The notes beneath the pieces were generated by a model, which saw only the letters and a list, made by a program, of their open reading frames with translations, did not search any database and was not told the origin of the DNA. DNA of 64,000 nt from Agapetus fuscipes (lineage: Eukaryota; Arthropoda; Insecta; Trichoptera; Glossosomatidae). Each line of letters begins with the position of its first letter. Position 1 is the first letter of the stretch. Of the stretch, positions 8,991 to 19,674 are shown piece after piece. The position numbers were made by a program, and so were the translations under genes. The stretch is taken from assembly GCA_951799405.1 (NCBI GenBank), contig OX637334.1, positions 7,502,001-7,566,000 of the forward strand. Direction: 5' to 3'.

Positions 8991-9680
8991 CTTATTATAA
9001 TTGTAACCTTCATGGCTATCAGGGTGAAATCTGCTGTCTGAAAACAAACGTAATGATCATTCAAGAGAAATGTGCGACATGAGTAGCAATTTTGAGTGTA
9101 TACTAAAAACAAATGCGAGGCTATCAGCTGTGGTCAATTTATTCAGCTCAAAAAGTAGTAATAAGCACAAATCAATCAGAATCCTCAGGAGGAAGAATAA
9201 TGTTAAAAGTAATCCATTCAGAAATCCAGATAGAAAACACACCATGCAAGAAGTTTGGATGCCGAGAGACAGTCTGAGGGGAGACTTTTAAGACTTCAAA
9301 GAGGTCCCCCGACCGCTGGGACACAAAGAACAGAAAAGAATCAGTCTTTTTGAAGGCGCCCCGCCCCGTTAACGATTGGCTAGATATGCTGAAAGGACCC
9401 CAAGCCGATGACGATCTACATTTTGAAAAAAAAAACACGAGCTGAACAAATATTTTATTTCAGTTTTCTCCTAGCATTACTTGAAATAAACATGAAATTA
9501 AATTTGAGAAGTTAAACATAACGGAGTAGATCTACGTATGCTCAAACCTTCTTGATACCTTTAACTTGTATGTATATGTCAGAAGGACCCACATCAAATG
9601 GACTCTCATGACCTACGTGCTCGTGCCCTCATGACCGTCGACTGCTTGTGATTTTGCCACATACTTTGAGAATAAAATAC
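8991..9680. other. unassigned stretch upstream of the L2-type LINE
   Basis: A 73-codon basic frame at 9070-9291 (SSKSSNKHKSIRILRRKNN) is not recognised. The segment 9290-9420 is GC-richer. It could hold decayed upstream LINE sequence, but I see no endonuclease motif. Confidence 0.3.
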
Positions 9681-11435
9681 CTCATATGCGCTCTGTTCGG
9701 GTCGAGGGTACTCCTGCCTCAAGGGTTGGGAGTGCTTCTCGACTCGAGGTACTTGATCTTACTGACATAGATGAGGTGTGTCAGATCGTGGTAGGGTCGC
9801 CAAACAAGCAGTGTGACCTTGACCCTGTACCAGTCTGGGTACTCAAAGAATGCATCTCACAGCTGGCTCCATTTATTGTTAAGGTTATCAATGGATGCCT
9901 GATGGATGCCACTGTTCCCCCTTCTTTGAAGGTAGCTCACATTTCACCAATTTTAAAAAAGCCCCAGTTAGATCCTGGTGACCCTTCAAACTTTAGACCT
10001 GTGTCAAATTTGCCATTCTTGTCGAAGGTGCTTGAACGGATTGTCTCTCGGCGGTTGGTGTCGTATCTAGATGCAAATAGATTAATGCCTAAGAGGCAGT
10101 CGGCATACCGGAAATATCATTCAACAGAAACCGGTATGCTCAAGCTTGTATCGGATATGATATCGGCTGTAGAGTGTGGCGATCTGGCCTTGCTGGCGCT
10201 TCTTGACATGAGTGCGGCTTTTGACACAGTAAGTCATCTGATTCTTATTGAGAGGTTGGAGGTGTCGTATGGGTTGACCGGCGGAGCTTTAGCATGGTTC
10301 TCTTCCTATCTGGTGGAACGCAAGCAGGCGGTGCGTGTTTGTGATAGTGTCTCACCTACCTACTCGCTGTCCTCTGGGGTTCCACAGGGCTCTGTGCTGG
10401 GTCCGATCCTTTTTATATTGTATACTGCTGACATTGAGAGTATTGTTGAAAAATGGGGCCTCATCTCACATTCATATGCAGATGACTGGCAAATATACTC
10501 TCACTGTCGGCCAGACATGGCTGAGGACCTCAGTTGTAGGGTTTCTGGATGTATCTCGGAGGTCGGTGAGTGGATGGTGAACAATGGCCTAATCCTGAAC
10601 ATGGATAAGACGGAGATACTCTGGGCAGCCACATCTAGGCGTGACCATCTATTGGTCAATGGGGTAGCACTCTCTATAGGAGGTAAGCTGATCCAGCCTT
10701 CCGATTCGGTGAGACTTCTAGGAATCTTACTGGATCGGAACCTGACATTGGAAAGGCAAATAGATGCCACAATAGCTTCCTCCTTTTTTTCACTGCGCCA
10801 AATAAAGGCGATTAGAAAGTGTCTTCCGTCAGATGCGGTTAAGACCCTGGTGAGTGCGTTTGTGATGTCTCGGATTGATTATTGCTCAACGCTTTATAGT
10901 GGGCAGCCAAAGAAGCATTTCAACCGCTTTCAATCCGTGTTAAATTCAGCAGCAAGGCTCATATTCGGGATATCCAAATTCGCTCACATCACTCCGCTGT
11001 TAAAAAAACTACACTGGCTTCGTTTCCCGGAGAGGGTGGTCTACCGTGTTTGTCTGATGGTATATAAAGCCATCAATGGCGTGGCTCCACCTTATCTGAC
11101 TGACATGATTTCGCCTGTTGAGATGGGTGTGAGGAGGCAGACACTCAGATCTGCGGGCGATGGTGCGATCAATTTGGTTCAGCCGCACCGTCAGATCCGT
11201 ACAAATTTTGGAGACCGTGCTTTCTGTGTTGCGGGTCCGGTGGAGTGGAACAGACTGCCACCCGGAGTGAAGAACTCCAAATCTATGGGCATATTTCGCG
11301 GAGCTCTTAAGACGCACCTTTTCAAAAAGTCTTATCCGTGATCGGAGAAGGCCCTTGAGGTGTGACACACACAAAAACGGCGCTCTCTTATCATGTGCAA
11401 TTAAAAATAAATAAGCCTGATATATATATATATAC
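9680..11435 (+). mobile_element. L2/CR1-type LINE, 5'-truncated
   Basis: Contains a long RT frame (9686-11341), a short 3' UTR and a (TA)n tail at about 11,421-11,435. The endonuclease domain and any ORF1 are absent, so this is a 5'-truncated copy with an unbroken RT. Its last 85 bp resemble the tails of all SINE1 copies in the window. Confidence 0.9.
9686..11341 (+). CDS. L2/CR1-type LINE reverse transcriptase
   Basis: The 551-residue product would copy LINE (and partner SINE) RNA into DNA by target-primed reverse transcription at nicked chromosomal DNA. It starts with the linker after the endonuclease (CDLDPVPVWVLK, residues 43-54). It then has NFRPVSNLPFLSKVLER (102-118), motif A LLDMSAAFD (172-180, catalytic D174), GVPQGSVLGP (231-240) and the catalytic YADD (264-267). 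The C-terminal block has RIDYCSTLY, HITPLLKKLHWL, GDRAF and WNRLPPG, and ends KTHLFKKSYP. These are hallmarks of the L2/CR1 group. Complete ORF2 proteins of this group are much longer, so the endonuclease is missing. The first ATG may not be a true start. The frame is unbroken, so the copy is fairly young. Confidence 0.92.
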   Translation: MRSVRVEGTPASRVGSASRLEVLDLTDIDEVCQIVVGSPNKQCDLDPVPVWVLKECISQLAPFIVKVINGCLMDATVPPSLKVAHISPILKKPQLDPGDPSNFRPVSNLPFLSKVLERIVSRRLVSYLDANRLMPKRQSAYRKYHSTETGMLKLVSDMISAVECGDLALLALLDMSAAFDTVSHLILIERLEVSYGLTGGALAWFSSYLVERKQAVRVCDSVSPTYSLSSGVPQGSVLGPILFILYTADIESIVEKWGLISHSYADDWQIYSHCRPDMAEDLSCRVSGCISEVGEWMVNNGLILNMDKTEILWAATSRRDHLLVNGVALSIGGKLIQPSDSVRLLGILLDRNLTLERQIDATIASSFFSLRQIKAIRKCLPSDAVKTLVSAFVMSRIDYCSTLYSGQPKKHFNRFQSVLNSAARLIFGISKFAHITPLLKKLHWLRFPERVVYRVCLMVYKAINGVAPPYLTDMISPVEMGVRRQTLRSAGDGAINLVQPHRQIRTNFGDRAFCVAGPVEWNRLPPGVKNSKSMGIFRGALKTHLFKKSYP

Positions 11436-11439
11436 GTGA

Positions 11440-11580
11440 GGATGAGCATCTGAACTCTATGATCTGAACGCATACGAAGTGTGGATCCGCTTCTCGGAAC
11501 GACACAGGATAGGAACAGGTTCGACAAGGTGATTGCCAACATTGGAGGTACCCGACAAGGCACTTGAAGGAGAAGAAGAA
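11440..11580 (+). pseudogene. possible non-LTR RT tail
   Basis: Plus-strand FDKVIANIGGTRQGT followed by a stop and AAGGAGAAGAAGAA resembles C-terminal tails of insect LINEs (a VIANI-type motif, then a purine-rich end). Short, low confidence. Confidence 0.25.
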
Positions 11581-12160
11581 ATGCGTTTTACACCATTAGT
11601 TATATACCGTACCTCTGTGGAGTGCTCACCTCTATTTTCAACAACACAAAATAACTGAAGTTAATTTTCTACACTAGCAGGAATAGGATTATTTCACCAA
11701 CAGGTTTGCCCTTTTATTTTTTGCCCGCGTTGCAAAAACGGCCCGCCACTCGAGCGGTAGTCTTTATTGAGATAAATAGACCAACGTCCGCGGGAGGCAC
11801 TTCCTCACTAATGACTCGCCTTTTCCTTTTCTTGCCCATTATACGCGAAAGGTGAGAATTCACCTGCTAATTTTCCGGTTTCCTGACAAGGTGAAAGAAG
11901 CGCCTACTTGTGCGTATTAGTTGCTCTATTCATATATTGATCTTTGATAATTGTTTCAGTAAAATTTAATATAATCAGTCTTTTCAATGTCATTTCAATT
12001 TTATTTTGTAACTCCTACAGTAATCTTAAGCTTTTAATTAAATGTATTAAATCTCAATTTGTTTTTTTTTAGTGTTGGCTCCACGTTGGCTCCTTAGTAG
12101 ACTTTTAATTACTTAATTCTTAATTTTTAGCCTCATTTCTGATACTTAAGTATTTTTTTG
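11581..12160. other. unassigned stretch
   Basis: No feature recognised. AT-rich apart from 11,735-11,830. Confidence 0.4.
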
Positions 12161-12162
12161 GT

Positions 12163-12325
12163 TCGTTGACTGTTAGTTTGATAAGAGGCTGAGCTCACAT
12201 ATTGCAAAAAAATTGTTCACTTTAGCCAATCTCACGGGGTGTTTCAAGCAAAAGGTGTCCGGCGTTACAGAGCTTATGTTCGTTTGGGATTTGGATTAAT
12301 TTTTGTGGGTAAAATTTTATTTAAC
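12163..12325 (+). mobile_element. RTE-A 3' UTR fragment, diverged
   Basis: Retains GATAAGAGGCTGAGCTCACA, TTCACTTTAGCCAATCTCAC and GAGCTTATGTTCGTTTGGGA. The last 100 bases of the UTR are missing, and an opposed younger copy starts 12 bp later. Confidence 0.75.
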
Positions 12326-12336
12326 CTCAGCTAACA

Positions 12337-12828
12337 TCTATAATAATAATCTATAATCTAAGTTACAAGGATATATTCATTCAAAGCTCTCAGATGTATG
12401 CCCACAAACAAACACGTGTAGTTCGCGCTTACAAATGCTGATTGTGTACTTACAAATAAAATTCAAACCTCAAATGAACATAAGCCCCACAACTTTTGCC
12501 GACCTTCCCTGAAACAGGGGTGACACTGGCAAAGTGAACCATTTTTTACAGTATGGGTGGTCAGCCTCATACCAACCTATAAGTCAAGGAAAATGAATAA
12601 TAAATTACATTTAAATATAAAAAATTACAAAACCTTAAAAAGAAATCTATACAAAAAAAGTCAAAAATTTATGCAAAAAATGTAGCAAACTAATAAACCA
12701 ACATTACAAATCAGCATTGCAGATTAGCCGCCACTTCTTCCTGTCCTTGCATACTTCTTTCATTTCATCCAGAGTCATAACCTTTTTCATACAAGCTCTC
12801 CTTTTATTATGACTCTGGATATCCCATT
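12337..12828 (-). mobile_element. RTE-A, 5'-truncated copy (subfamily 1)
   Basis: (TATAATC)n end, full 3' UTR, and about 35 C-terminal codons to the complement of CTCTGGATATCCCATTA. Very similar to the 907-1333 copy. Confidence 0.92.
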
Positions 12829-12829
12829 A

Positions 12830-14110
12830 ACATCAATGTAAATTAAAAATAACTTTCGATTGAATTTAATTTGACAATTTATTTAATTTAAGGTAACAAT
12901 TCATTTAAAATTTGTTACAATTTAGCTTATTTTTTATTACACCTTATTTTTTGTATAAGTACATTATATTTCACTTTAGGTAACATTTCACTTCATTTTA
13001 TTTAACATTCAACTTAATTTTAGGTGCCACTTAATTTGATTTTCTGAAAAATTAAAGCTAAGATAAAAAGCTGAATCTGTAACTTGAAAAATTGCAACAA
13101 AACATTTTTGCAAATCTCTCAAAAAAAATCCATAAATAAATTAAACCAGAGTGTTAAACTTTACTCTTAACAACGAGCGCAGAAAAAAAACGCAATATCG
13201 ATTATTTATTATCTACTTTGTGCCAGTTGAAATTTGCACTCATCGAGGAAAAATTCGAAAAAAAGCAACTCTTGCCAATGCACAAAGTTCGCCTAGGGCT
13301 CTTTGTCGCCGAGATTCAATTTTAGTAGCTGGATTTTGCATAATCAATATTTGCGACCCGACAAAGAACGGCCAACTGAAAATCTAGACAGATTTTTCGA
13401 AAAAAAAACTGCAAGGATAAAGGGATGCAATATATATTGTTATGTTTTTTTTTTCTAAATTGATTCCTGTTGCAAGAGTTGCAAGGTTAATGCGCTTTTG
13501 AGATTTAGCTTTTTTCTGCTGGTCTGCTTATGGGCATCCGTTAAATATGAATTTTAAATTTAAAAATCGTAGTACTGTTTATTTTACCTTTCTTTATGTT
13601 AAAAAAATGTAAAGTTTTTGGTTTTCAAACGTATTTTGATATTTTATTATTGCGTATTTTGCGTTATTACCTGTTTTTTTAGATAAAAAAAGAGAATGTA
13701 AACTGTGAGTAAAGAAAACTACGAATTAAGGAATTTACAAAGAAAAGCATGTTTTTTCTTTAAAATAACAAATAATCTTCAAAGTGCTAATACACAAACC
13801 ATTAAAAATATTAATCTGAATTGTTTCCTTATCTTTTTAACATACTTTTTATCATTATAGACCTTCGATGCGCACGAAGAGTGACCTACATTTTTTCTAT
13901 TCTCCCACCTGACTCTATTTAATTATTTTCTAATCCGTAGAATATGTCTGAACTATAGAGCAGATCTGATTTCTAGAAATCACTCGCATTCCGTGAGAGG
14001 CCTTTCCCCGTATCTCCCACGCTTTCCACAGACACCATTACCGCCCACGGAGAGATATGAAAACCGTTAACTGGAAAATGGGAAGATAACACCACGCCTC
14101 AAATAGCTAT
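12830..14110. other. very AT-rich stretch, nothing recognised
   Basis: Long TTTAATTT and AAAATT words and short frames only. No repeat family, RNA gene or coding motif seen. Confidence 0.5.
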
Positions 14111-14115
14111 ACATC

Positions 14116-14372
14116 CTTAATCTAAGTTGCGAAGATATATATTAATATTTTCAATTCACAATAAATGCATGCCCACAAGCAGACACGTCTAAGTTCGCGC
14201 TCACGAATGTTGAATGTGTACTTACGTTGCAATTCAAAAACGTTTGGTTTTGAATGATCATAAGTTCTGCAACTTTTCCGACCGTCTCTGAAACAGGGTG
14301 ACATTGGCCTAGTGAACCATTTTTACAGCATGGATGGTGAGACTCATACTAACCTATTAGTCAAAGGACATC
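14116..14372 (-). mobile_element. RTE-A 3' UTR copy, diverged
   Basis: AATCTAAGTTGCGAAGATAT at the 3' end, then the usual UTR in complement to AACCTATTAGTCAAAGGA. No coding part. Confidence 0.85.
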
Positions 14373-14430
14373 TGATGATAGAAAATGGAATATACATTAT
14401 GTTTATATGTGTGTCACATTTTTGAAGAGG

Positions 14431-14640
14431 AAAAAGGTCGGGTTGCTTGAGAAAATGCTTACAAATATTTTGTTATTGGTTACTGAGGACAGCAGTCCCA
14501 TAAAAGATCGACGTTTGCTCGCCGAGAAAAAAGTTCCAAATAAAAAAAATGCTCCGTCCTCATTCACGAGTTTTTTCATAATATTTTTGTTGATGGAGCG
14601 ATGCAAAACAAAAAATGAAACCTAAATTCCTTTCACTGAA
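14431..14640 (+). repeat. unclassified dispersed repeat U, copy 1
   Basis: Shares with 32,950-33,060 and 51,005-51,100 a core like GGTTACTGAGGACAGCAGTC then CCATAAAAG, preceded by CGGGTTGCTTGAGAAAATG. Family unknown. Confidence 0.5.
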
Positions 14641-15534
14641 ATTTATAACCGGCTTTTGTACATATAATTCTCGGAAATTATTGCAAAGTTTTCGCCCACT
14701 CTTTCCCAGAACCAGAGTCCCAAGTATTAAACATTACAACCAAAACGAGTCACCAAACATATACTGAAACTAAAACGCCTAAAAGTTTGCACATCTTAAG
14801 CTTCTATACATTTTTTTGTAAGCGCTTTGGTTAGGTTTGAACGTACGGCAGGCATTTTTCTTGGAAAAGAAATTGTGAAATTTCACCAGTGATTTCTTAC
14901 ACCGGAATTCTTCGATTAAGTGGTGAAATGAATTGATTGTGAATGTGTCTTCAGGCGTAATAATAAAAGGCGGGGAATTTTTTTTTTTGCCAATACAAAT
15001 TTGAGCAGTGACAATTGTGTGTGTCCCCCATTACCCGCATTTAACGATGAAATCGATAGATTTTATTGGTGGAAGCGAGTTCATTTTGTGGGCTCGTGGA
15101 CGTGGTATATTTAAAACGCTGAGAAACAATTTGATGTCACTCGGCTGGGTTATGCAAAGGACAGAGAGTCATAACTTTATTGCAAAATTATGTAGGTAGT
15201 TTGAAAATACACTAAAGTGTGTTAGGTTTTAAATGTGAAGGTACCTTTTGATGTACAGGATACTCACTCCGGCTAGCTTTCTCGGTATTACTCAGGGCCT
15301 GGAGTTCTTTCTTTGTGTTGCTTACTTTATACTTTGGGAAGGGTTGGATATTGATAACACAAGAGCTAATGTTCAAAAGAGATTTAATCAATTAAAGTAA
15401 AATCCATAAAAAGGGAAAGGGTGGAGAAAGAAATGGCCAGACCTGTACTAACACACTTGAAGACAATCACAGTTCTGGCGGTTCACTTTCACATACCCAC
15501 GACAATCGAAGCACTGATCTGTATGCTGGAGTCC
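14641..15534. other. mostly unassigned; possible gag zinc-knuckle relic
   Basis: On the minus strand near 15,440-15,530, DQCFDCRGYVKVNRQNC resembles a damaged CCHC zinc knuckle of a LINE Gag, with the histidine not in place. The rest is unassigned. Confidence 0.2.
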
Positions 15535-15920
15535 GAGGCGAGCTTACACTAAGTTGGGGAAGTGTTGTTCACGGCTCGGGGCTTCACCCCCCAGAGCCGC
15601 AGTCCATGAGGCGGATGCCTCAACACATGGAGCCCCAGGGTGGAGGCTCCTCTGCACCAGGCTCCGGTCCATAAGGAGAGTGCCCTGGATGGCGGATGCT
15701 CCATGTATATGTCTCCACGTGGAAGCCTTGCGGCTTAGTCCACGGGGGCTCTCAACTGGGAAACCCAGGCAGTAATTGCCACCTCGCAGCGCTGTGTCCG
15801 ACTTCCACCTTCGTGCGCGTGTAATTACAGACTGCTCGTCGGTCGACCGACTTCGTGCCGCTTCGTGCCGCTTCGGCAGCACTCGGTCGTCCTTGGGATA
15901 CCACCGAAGTCACTCCAGTC
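15535..15920. other. GC-rich island, origin unknown
   Basis: About 380 bp far more GC-rich than the surroundings, with CpG dinucleotides and a short tandem CTTCGTGCCG at about 15,850-15,875. Open frames occur on both strands (112 codons minus, 73 plus) but neither is recognised. It could be 5' sequence of a LINE running leftward into the zinc-knuckle-like relic, or a host CpG island. Confidence 0.35.
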
Positions 15921-16490
15921 GTCATTGCGCATACTTCACACTTATTTAAAATTTAAAAAATAACATAACAAGTGTTACGCACTGCATTTAACATACACGT
16001 CGACTACAAACGTCTCGCAACGCTGTGAACTAGGGAAATGCCATGATTATCAAGAATACATTTTTATTTACTAAGGTGGACGCCAGAAGCTGAGAGATTT
16101 TTATAATTGTGCCGGGTTCATATTAATTTTGTGGAAATTCACAAATTCATCTTCTTTATACAAAAAATGAAACGCTGCTCGTTGTGCATCACTCAAGAAC
16201 TGCTCAGCAATTTGGGAATTTTTCATCCTAAAATGATGTTTGTAATCTAGGAAAGGTTTATTCCAATATGAATTTTTATTTGTATTTCCAATATGAGAAA
16301 ATGGCACAAAAAACATGAAAAAAATATTAGGGAAAAGCTTGACAAACTTTTTGAATGGGGGTTTGCCATTAGTACCATTTTCTTACAATTTCACAATTCA
16401 GTCACTAATAAAATTATTGAAGATATGTAATTATAACTACACAGTTGATTTTTTTTTATCGGATATTACACAAACCGTTATAAGAGAACT
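15921..16490. other. unassigned stretch upstream of a hammerhead-like motif
   Basis: A 71-codon minus-strand frame at 16,101-16,316 (MKNSQIAEQFLSDAQRAAFH) has plausible protein composition but is not recognised. The rest is AT-rich. Confidence 0.25.
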
Positions 16491-16497
16491 TACATTA

Positions 16498-16541
16498 TTC
16501 TCGACGTTTCGTTAGCGACGTAGCTAACATCTTCAGGAGAC
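16498..16541 (-). ncRNA. hammerhead-ribozyme-like motif
   Basis: On the minus strand: CTGAAGA core, perfect 6-bp stem II (GTTAGC/GCTAAC), GAAAC then GTC, followed by GAGA, which pairs with TCTC just before the core (stem I). All conserved core positions are present. The downstream flank (AATAATGTAAGTTCTCTTAT) resembles that of the motif at 36.0 kb, so the two belong to one family, probably of Penelope-like origin. Confidence 0.6.
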
Positions 16542-16544
16542 ACC

Positions 16545-16990
16545 CTCTCTGCATTAAAATTATTGCAATTTAGACACGACAGCGTCTGTTGGGTCAGCTA
16601 GTAATAAAGAAAATTTGGATTGGGCTTAAATTCAACCGTTTATTTTAAAGCGTATGAACGTCACCTGAATCGAGCGTTTAATTTTCATGTTTTTCTTTGG
16701 TAAAACGCTATGATTAAGTTTAAACGTTCAGCAGAGAGGTAACCTTGGTCCCTGTGTTTTTGTCATGTAGATTTATGGCCCGACAGATCTTCGGGTGATT
16801 TCGTGGAAAGCCGATCTTTCGCCCCCGTCGCGTCGTCTTGCCTTTTACTTATGTACACCCTCAACGTCTTCCCAGAACTGCGGATACCTTCTGCTGAAAA
16901 CCACATAATCTTTGACCCCGTAACCGCCATGTTTTTGCTTCTTGTGATTATAACATTAAATTAGACTTTCTGTTGAATTCATTACTATCT
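16545..16990. other. unassigned stretch
   Basis: Near 16,575 the sequence GTCTGTTGGGTCAGCTAGT resembles LINE-edge sequence common in insect genomes. Nothing else recognised. Confidence 0.3.
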
Positions 16991-16993
16991 AAA

Positions 16994-17211
16994 AATAATC
17001 TAAAATCTAAGTTGCGAATGTAAGTTAACATTTTAAATGCATATTAAATACATGCCCACAAACAGACACTTATAAGTTAATACCTACAGATTGTAGGTGT
17101 ACCTACTTCCAAAATGAAAATAAAATCACAATTGCACATAAGCTCTAAAACTTTTGCCGGCCTTACCTGATACAGTGGTGACATTGGCAAAGTGAACCAT
17201 TTTTTACAGGA
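16994..17211 (-). mobile_element. RTE-A 3' UTR copy, diverged
   Basis: Starts AATCTAAGTTGCGAATG and runs in complement to AAAGTGAACCATTTTTTACA, where an L2-type remnant begins. Confidence 0.8.
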
Positions 17212-17254
17212 TGATACCCTTAATATTAATAAGCGCCGTTTAGTGGCACTAGCC

Positions 17255-17475
17255 ACCCCAAGGGAGCTTTTACGTGTTGAGGTTTTTATTGAACAAGTGT
17301 GTCTGATTCAAACTCCAGAGGCAGACTATTCCAGCAAGATAGACCAGCCGAAGTATAATTCCTGTCCCCGTTGTTGGTTCTGTTCCGTTGAAGCGGCACT
17401 TGAAGCCTATTTACGGCGTCACCCTGCGCAGAACGAAGAGTGCGTCTTCTGTCGTCTATTTGATGGCCTCTGCAT
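17255..17475 (-). pseudogene. L2/CR1-type RT C-terminal fragment
   Basis: The minus strand reads RRRTLRSAQGDAVNRL, a region with NNGDRNYTSAG, then CWNSLPLEF. This aligns with RRQTLRSAGDGAINLV, FGDRAFCVAG and EWNRLPPGV of the 9.7-kb LINE. It is a diverged relative, not a recent copy. A plus-strand frame through it is a shadow. Confidence 0.7.
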
Positions 17476-17526
17476 GACTCACACAAGTACGATGGGTCAA
17501 CTCCTCTAAGGGCAATAAAAACAGTA

Positions 17527-17595
17527 GCCAGCGATCGAACCTAAGCCCACTGGTTTTGAACACCAGTGCTCTATTAACTAAACTATTGATCAGTC
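17527..17595 (-). mobile_element. tRNA-like SINE head
   Basis: On the minus strand, GATCAATAGTTTAGTTAATA (A-box region), a CTGGT/ACCAG arm, and GGTTCGATCGC (B box). Related to the SINE2 head but without the body. Not a functional tRNA because the acceptor stem does not form. Confidence 0.5.
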
Positions 17596-17661
17596 ACATA
17601 GTAAAATTAATGCACAAATACATATTTTTTTAAACTTTTGTTAAATATTGTTTTAACATGT

Positions 17662-17838
17662 TTACTCAGCTTTCACACGGAATGAGAACCAGCCCCCTAG
17701 ACAGCTGGGAAATCCTGAAGTCGTCGGCGTAAGGCCGGCACCTTTACCTGTAAAAATAAATAGGTTCCACTCGCCATATGCGAAGCCCTTATGGGATAAC
17801 GCGGCAGAAAGTTGCACTGTATGTAGTTTAGTTGCGTT
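17662..17838 (+). mobile_element. SINE2, 3' portion
   Basis: From TTTACTCAGCTTTCACAC through the body to TAGTTTAGTTGCGTTTT. The head is missing here and a head-like fragment of opposite orientation lies 70 bp upstream. Confidence 0.8.
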
Positions 17839-18210
17839 TTTTCTTTTCTCCGACTCCGAAAATTCCCGACATGAAAATTACACAACAAATTAAATTCCCG
17901 GGACCTGGAATGCGCAGATAAATGTGGCCATATTATATTCCCTATTAAATAATATGAATTGCAGCGCCATTTGGTTGAATAATACAAATGGTTCGGGAAA
18001 TTATGATTAATTTACGAAATGGCACAAAATTCGCTGCCATTGTGATCTCGCCTTTCATGCTGAAGTGAACCACTGTCTCAAAATGTCGCACTATGCGCCA
18101 CTATCTATGTATTGCTACGATTTACTTTGGATTCCCTTTAATAAAACTTCGCGTCAATTTGTTTTACACATTTTATTATGGAATTTGTTACATTACATAA
18201 TCATGGTTCA

Positions 18211-18283
18211 CTTGTCTGTTTGTGGTCATGCATTTAATATGATTTTTAAATGCTAATATATCTTTGATTATAGATAGCAGAAA
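18211..18283 (+). mobile_element. RTE-A 3' terminal fragment
   Basis: CTTGTCTGTTTGTGGTCATG, then TTTAAATGCTAATATATCTT and GATTATAGATA. Only the last 70 bp remain. Confidence 0.6.
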
Positions 18284-18289
18284 ACACAG

Positions 18290-19670
18290 TAGTCAGCTTG
18301 TACCAACATGTATCGCGGAGATGAGGGCGTCGTGAGCTGCATAAAAAAGTTGTAAATACTTTCAATCCTTATGGTAGGACCACTTGGTACACTATGGTAG
18401 GTACTTGATGTTTTTTCAAGACTCATAGAATTTCAGATTTTTTTAAATCAGGGAGGTACACAGAGTTCCTTAAAAAAACATTTTGTTTTCGTCTGACTTG
18501 TGTTGTGTTATTTACTATTTTGTTATTTGTTTCACGGTCGTAGAAAAAGTATTGCTTGCCACTGCACGTAATTAGCCTTTGTAGCACTCTTTCTGTCTAT
18601 TGTGCCATTTGGCTGCGCCTCATGGCACAATATAAAACAAAATAAAACGAACAAAAAACAAAATAAAACGAACAGAAAAATTGTTCCATACCCCTCACAA
18701 CACACAAAAGCGTCTCGTTTTGGTGAGGTATAGCATGGAAACCAATAATCTAACATGTTTTAGAAATAAGAAAATGAATTTATCAAAAATTGTATTAAAA
18801 AATATATATATTTTGTTAACAAGTTTAAAGTTCGCATTAAAACTGGCGTAACCCTAGCCAGATCGTCCCCTTAGTGCTTGTTTGTTTTAAATCCATCAGG
18901 GGTAATTCACATGTGCAATGTTTGTTCGTGTACTGGACCAATGTGCCTTATTAAAACAAGAAATTGATTTAAAAAATATCTAAAACCACTCTCACATTAT
19001 CGTGTTTTTTTTGGCTTTGATTGTGTAGAATGTGATTCTTAACTCAATTTCATTGAAAGGTCTTTCTTTGAATCAAATGGTGAATAAGCTAAACAAGCAC
19101 TGTGGGTACGAAATGTGTCTACGCATAAAGCGTTTCTTCAGACAATGCACGCGCGTGAAAGCCTTTTCTTGTGACGTAGTGGTACAGGGCGCTGTTAGAG
19201 TAATGGTGGGTGCCGCGCAAATAGCGAGAGACAATGAGATGACTGATGAATGGCGTACATTAGGGGTTAGGAGGAGACAGATCCTCTGGCTCTTCGTGCC
19301 CTGTTAGTCGCTCAATTGAATCCAATGTGAAATACAACAGTGCCCGGTGTTTTTCACTACGAAGTTTGACCTAATAGAATCAATTTAATCAGGAGTCCTT
19401 ACTTAAAGACTACAGGGAAAAAACAAGGAATGCCAGCTAAAATAAGAAAATAATCTACTGCTGCTATCTAGTGACATCTGTGTGTATCGCAAGGCTTGCA
19501 AAATTTGTAATGTAACAACAGCCGCTATCACAGTTTATGGTGGTATTTCCGGTTCTTTGTGCCAGGCAATAACCATTAGAAATACAGACTTTAAAATTTA
19601 AAATTTTGATTTACTCAAAATGTTCTTCAACTGACATTCCTAGTTCTCCCCTGTAGTCTTTATTACGCCT
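18290..19670. other. unassigned stretch
   Basis: A short tandem of ACAAAATAAAACGAAC lies at 18,630-18,680. A 91-codon plus-strand frame at 19,032-19,307 has no recognised motif. No repeat family identified. Confidence 0.35.
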
Positions 19671-19674
19671 CCTA

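Noticed and set aside
11009..11563. 184-codon minus-strand frame
   Set aside because: Overlaps the end of the L2/CR1-type RT on the other strand and has no motif of its own.
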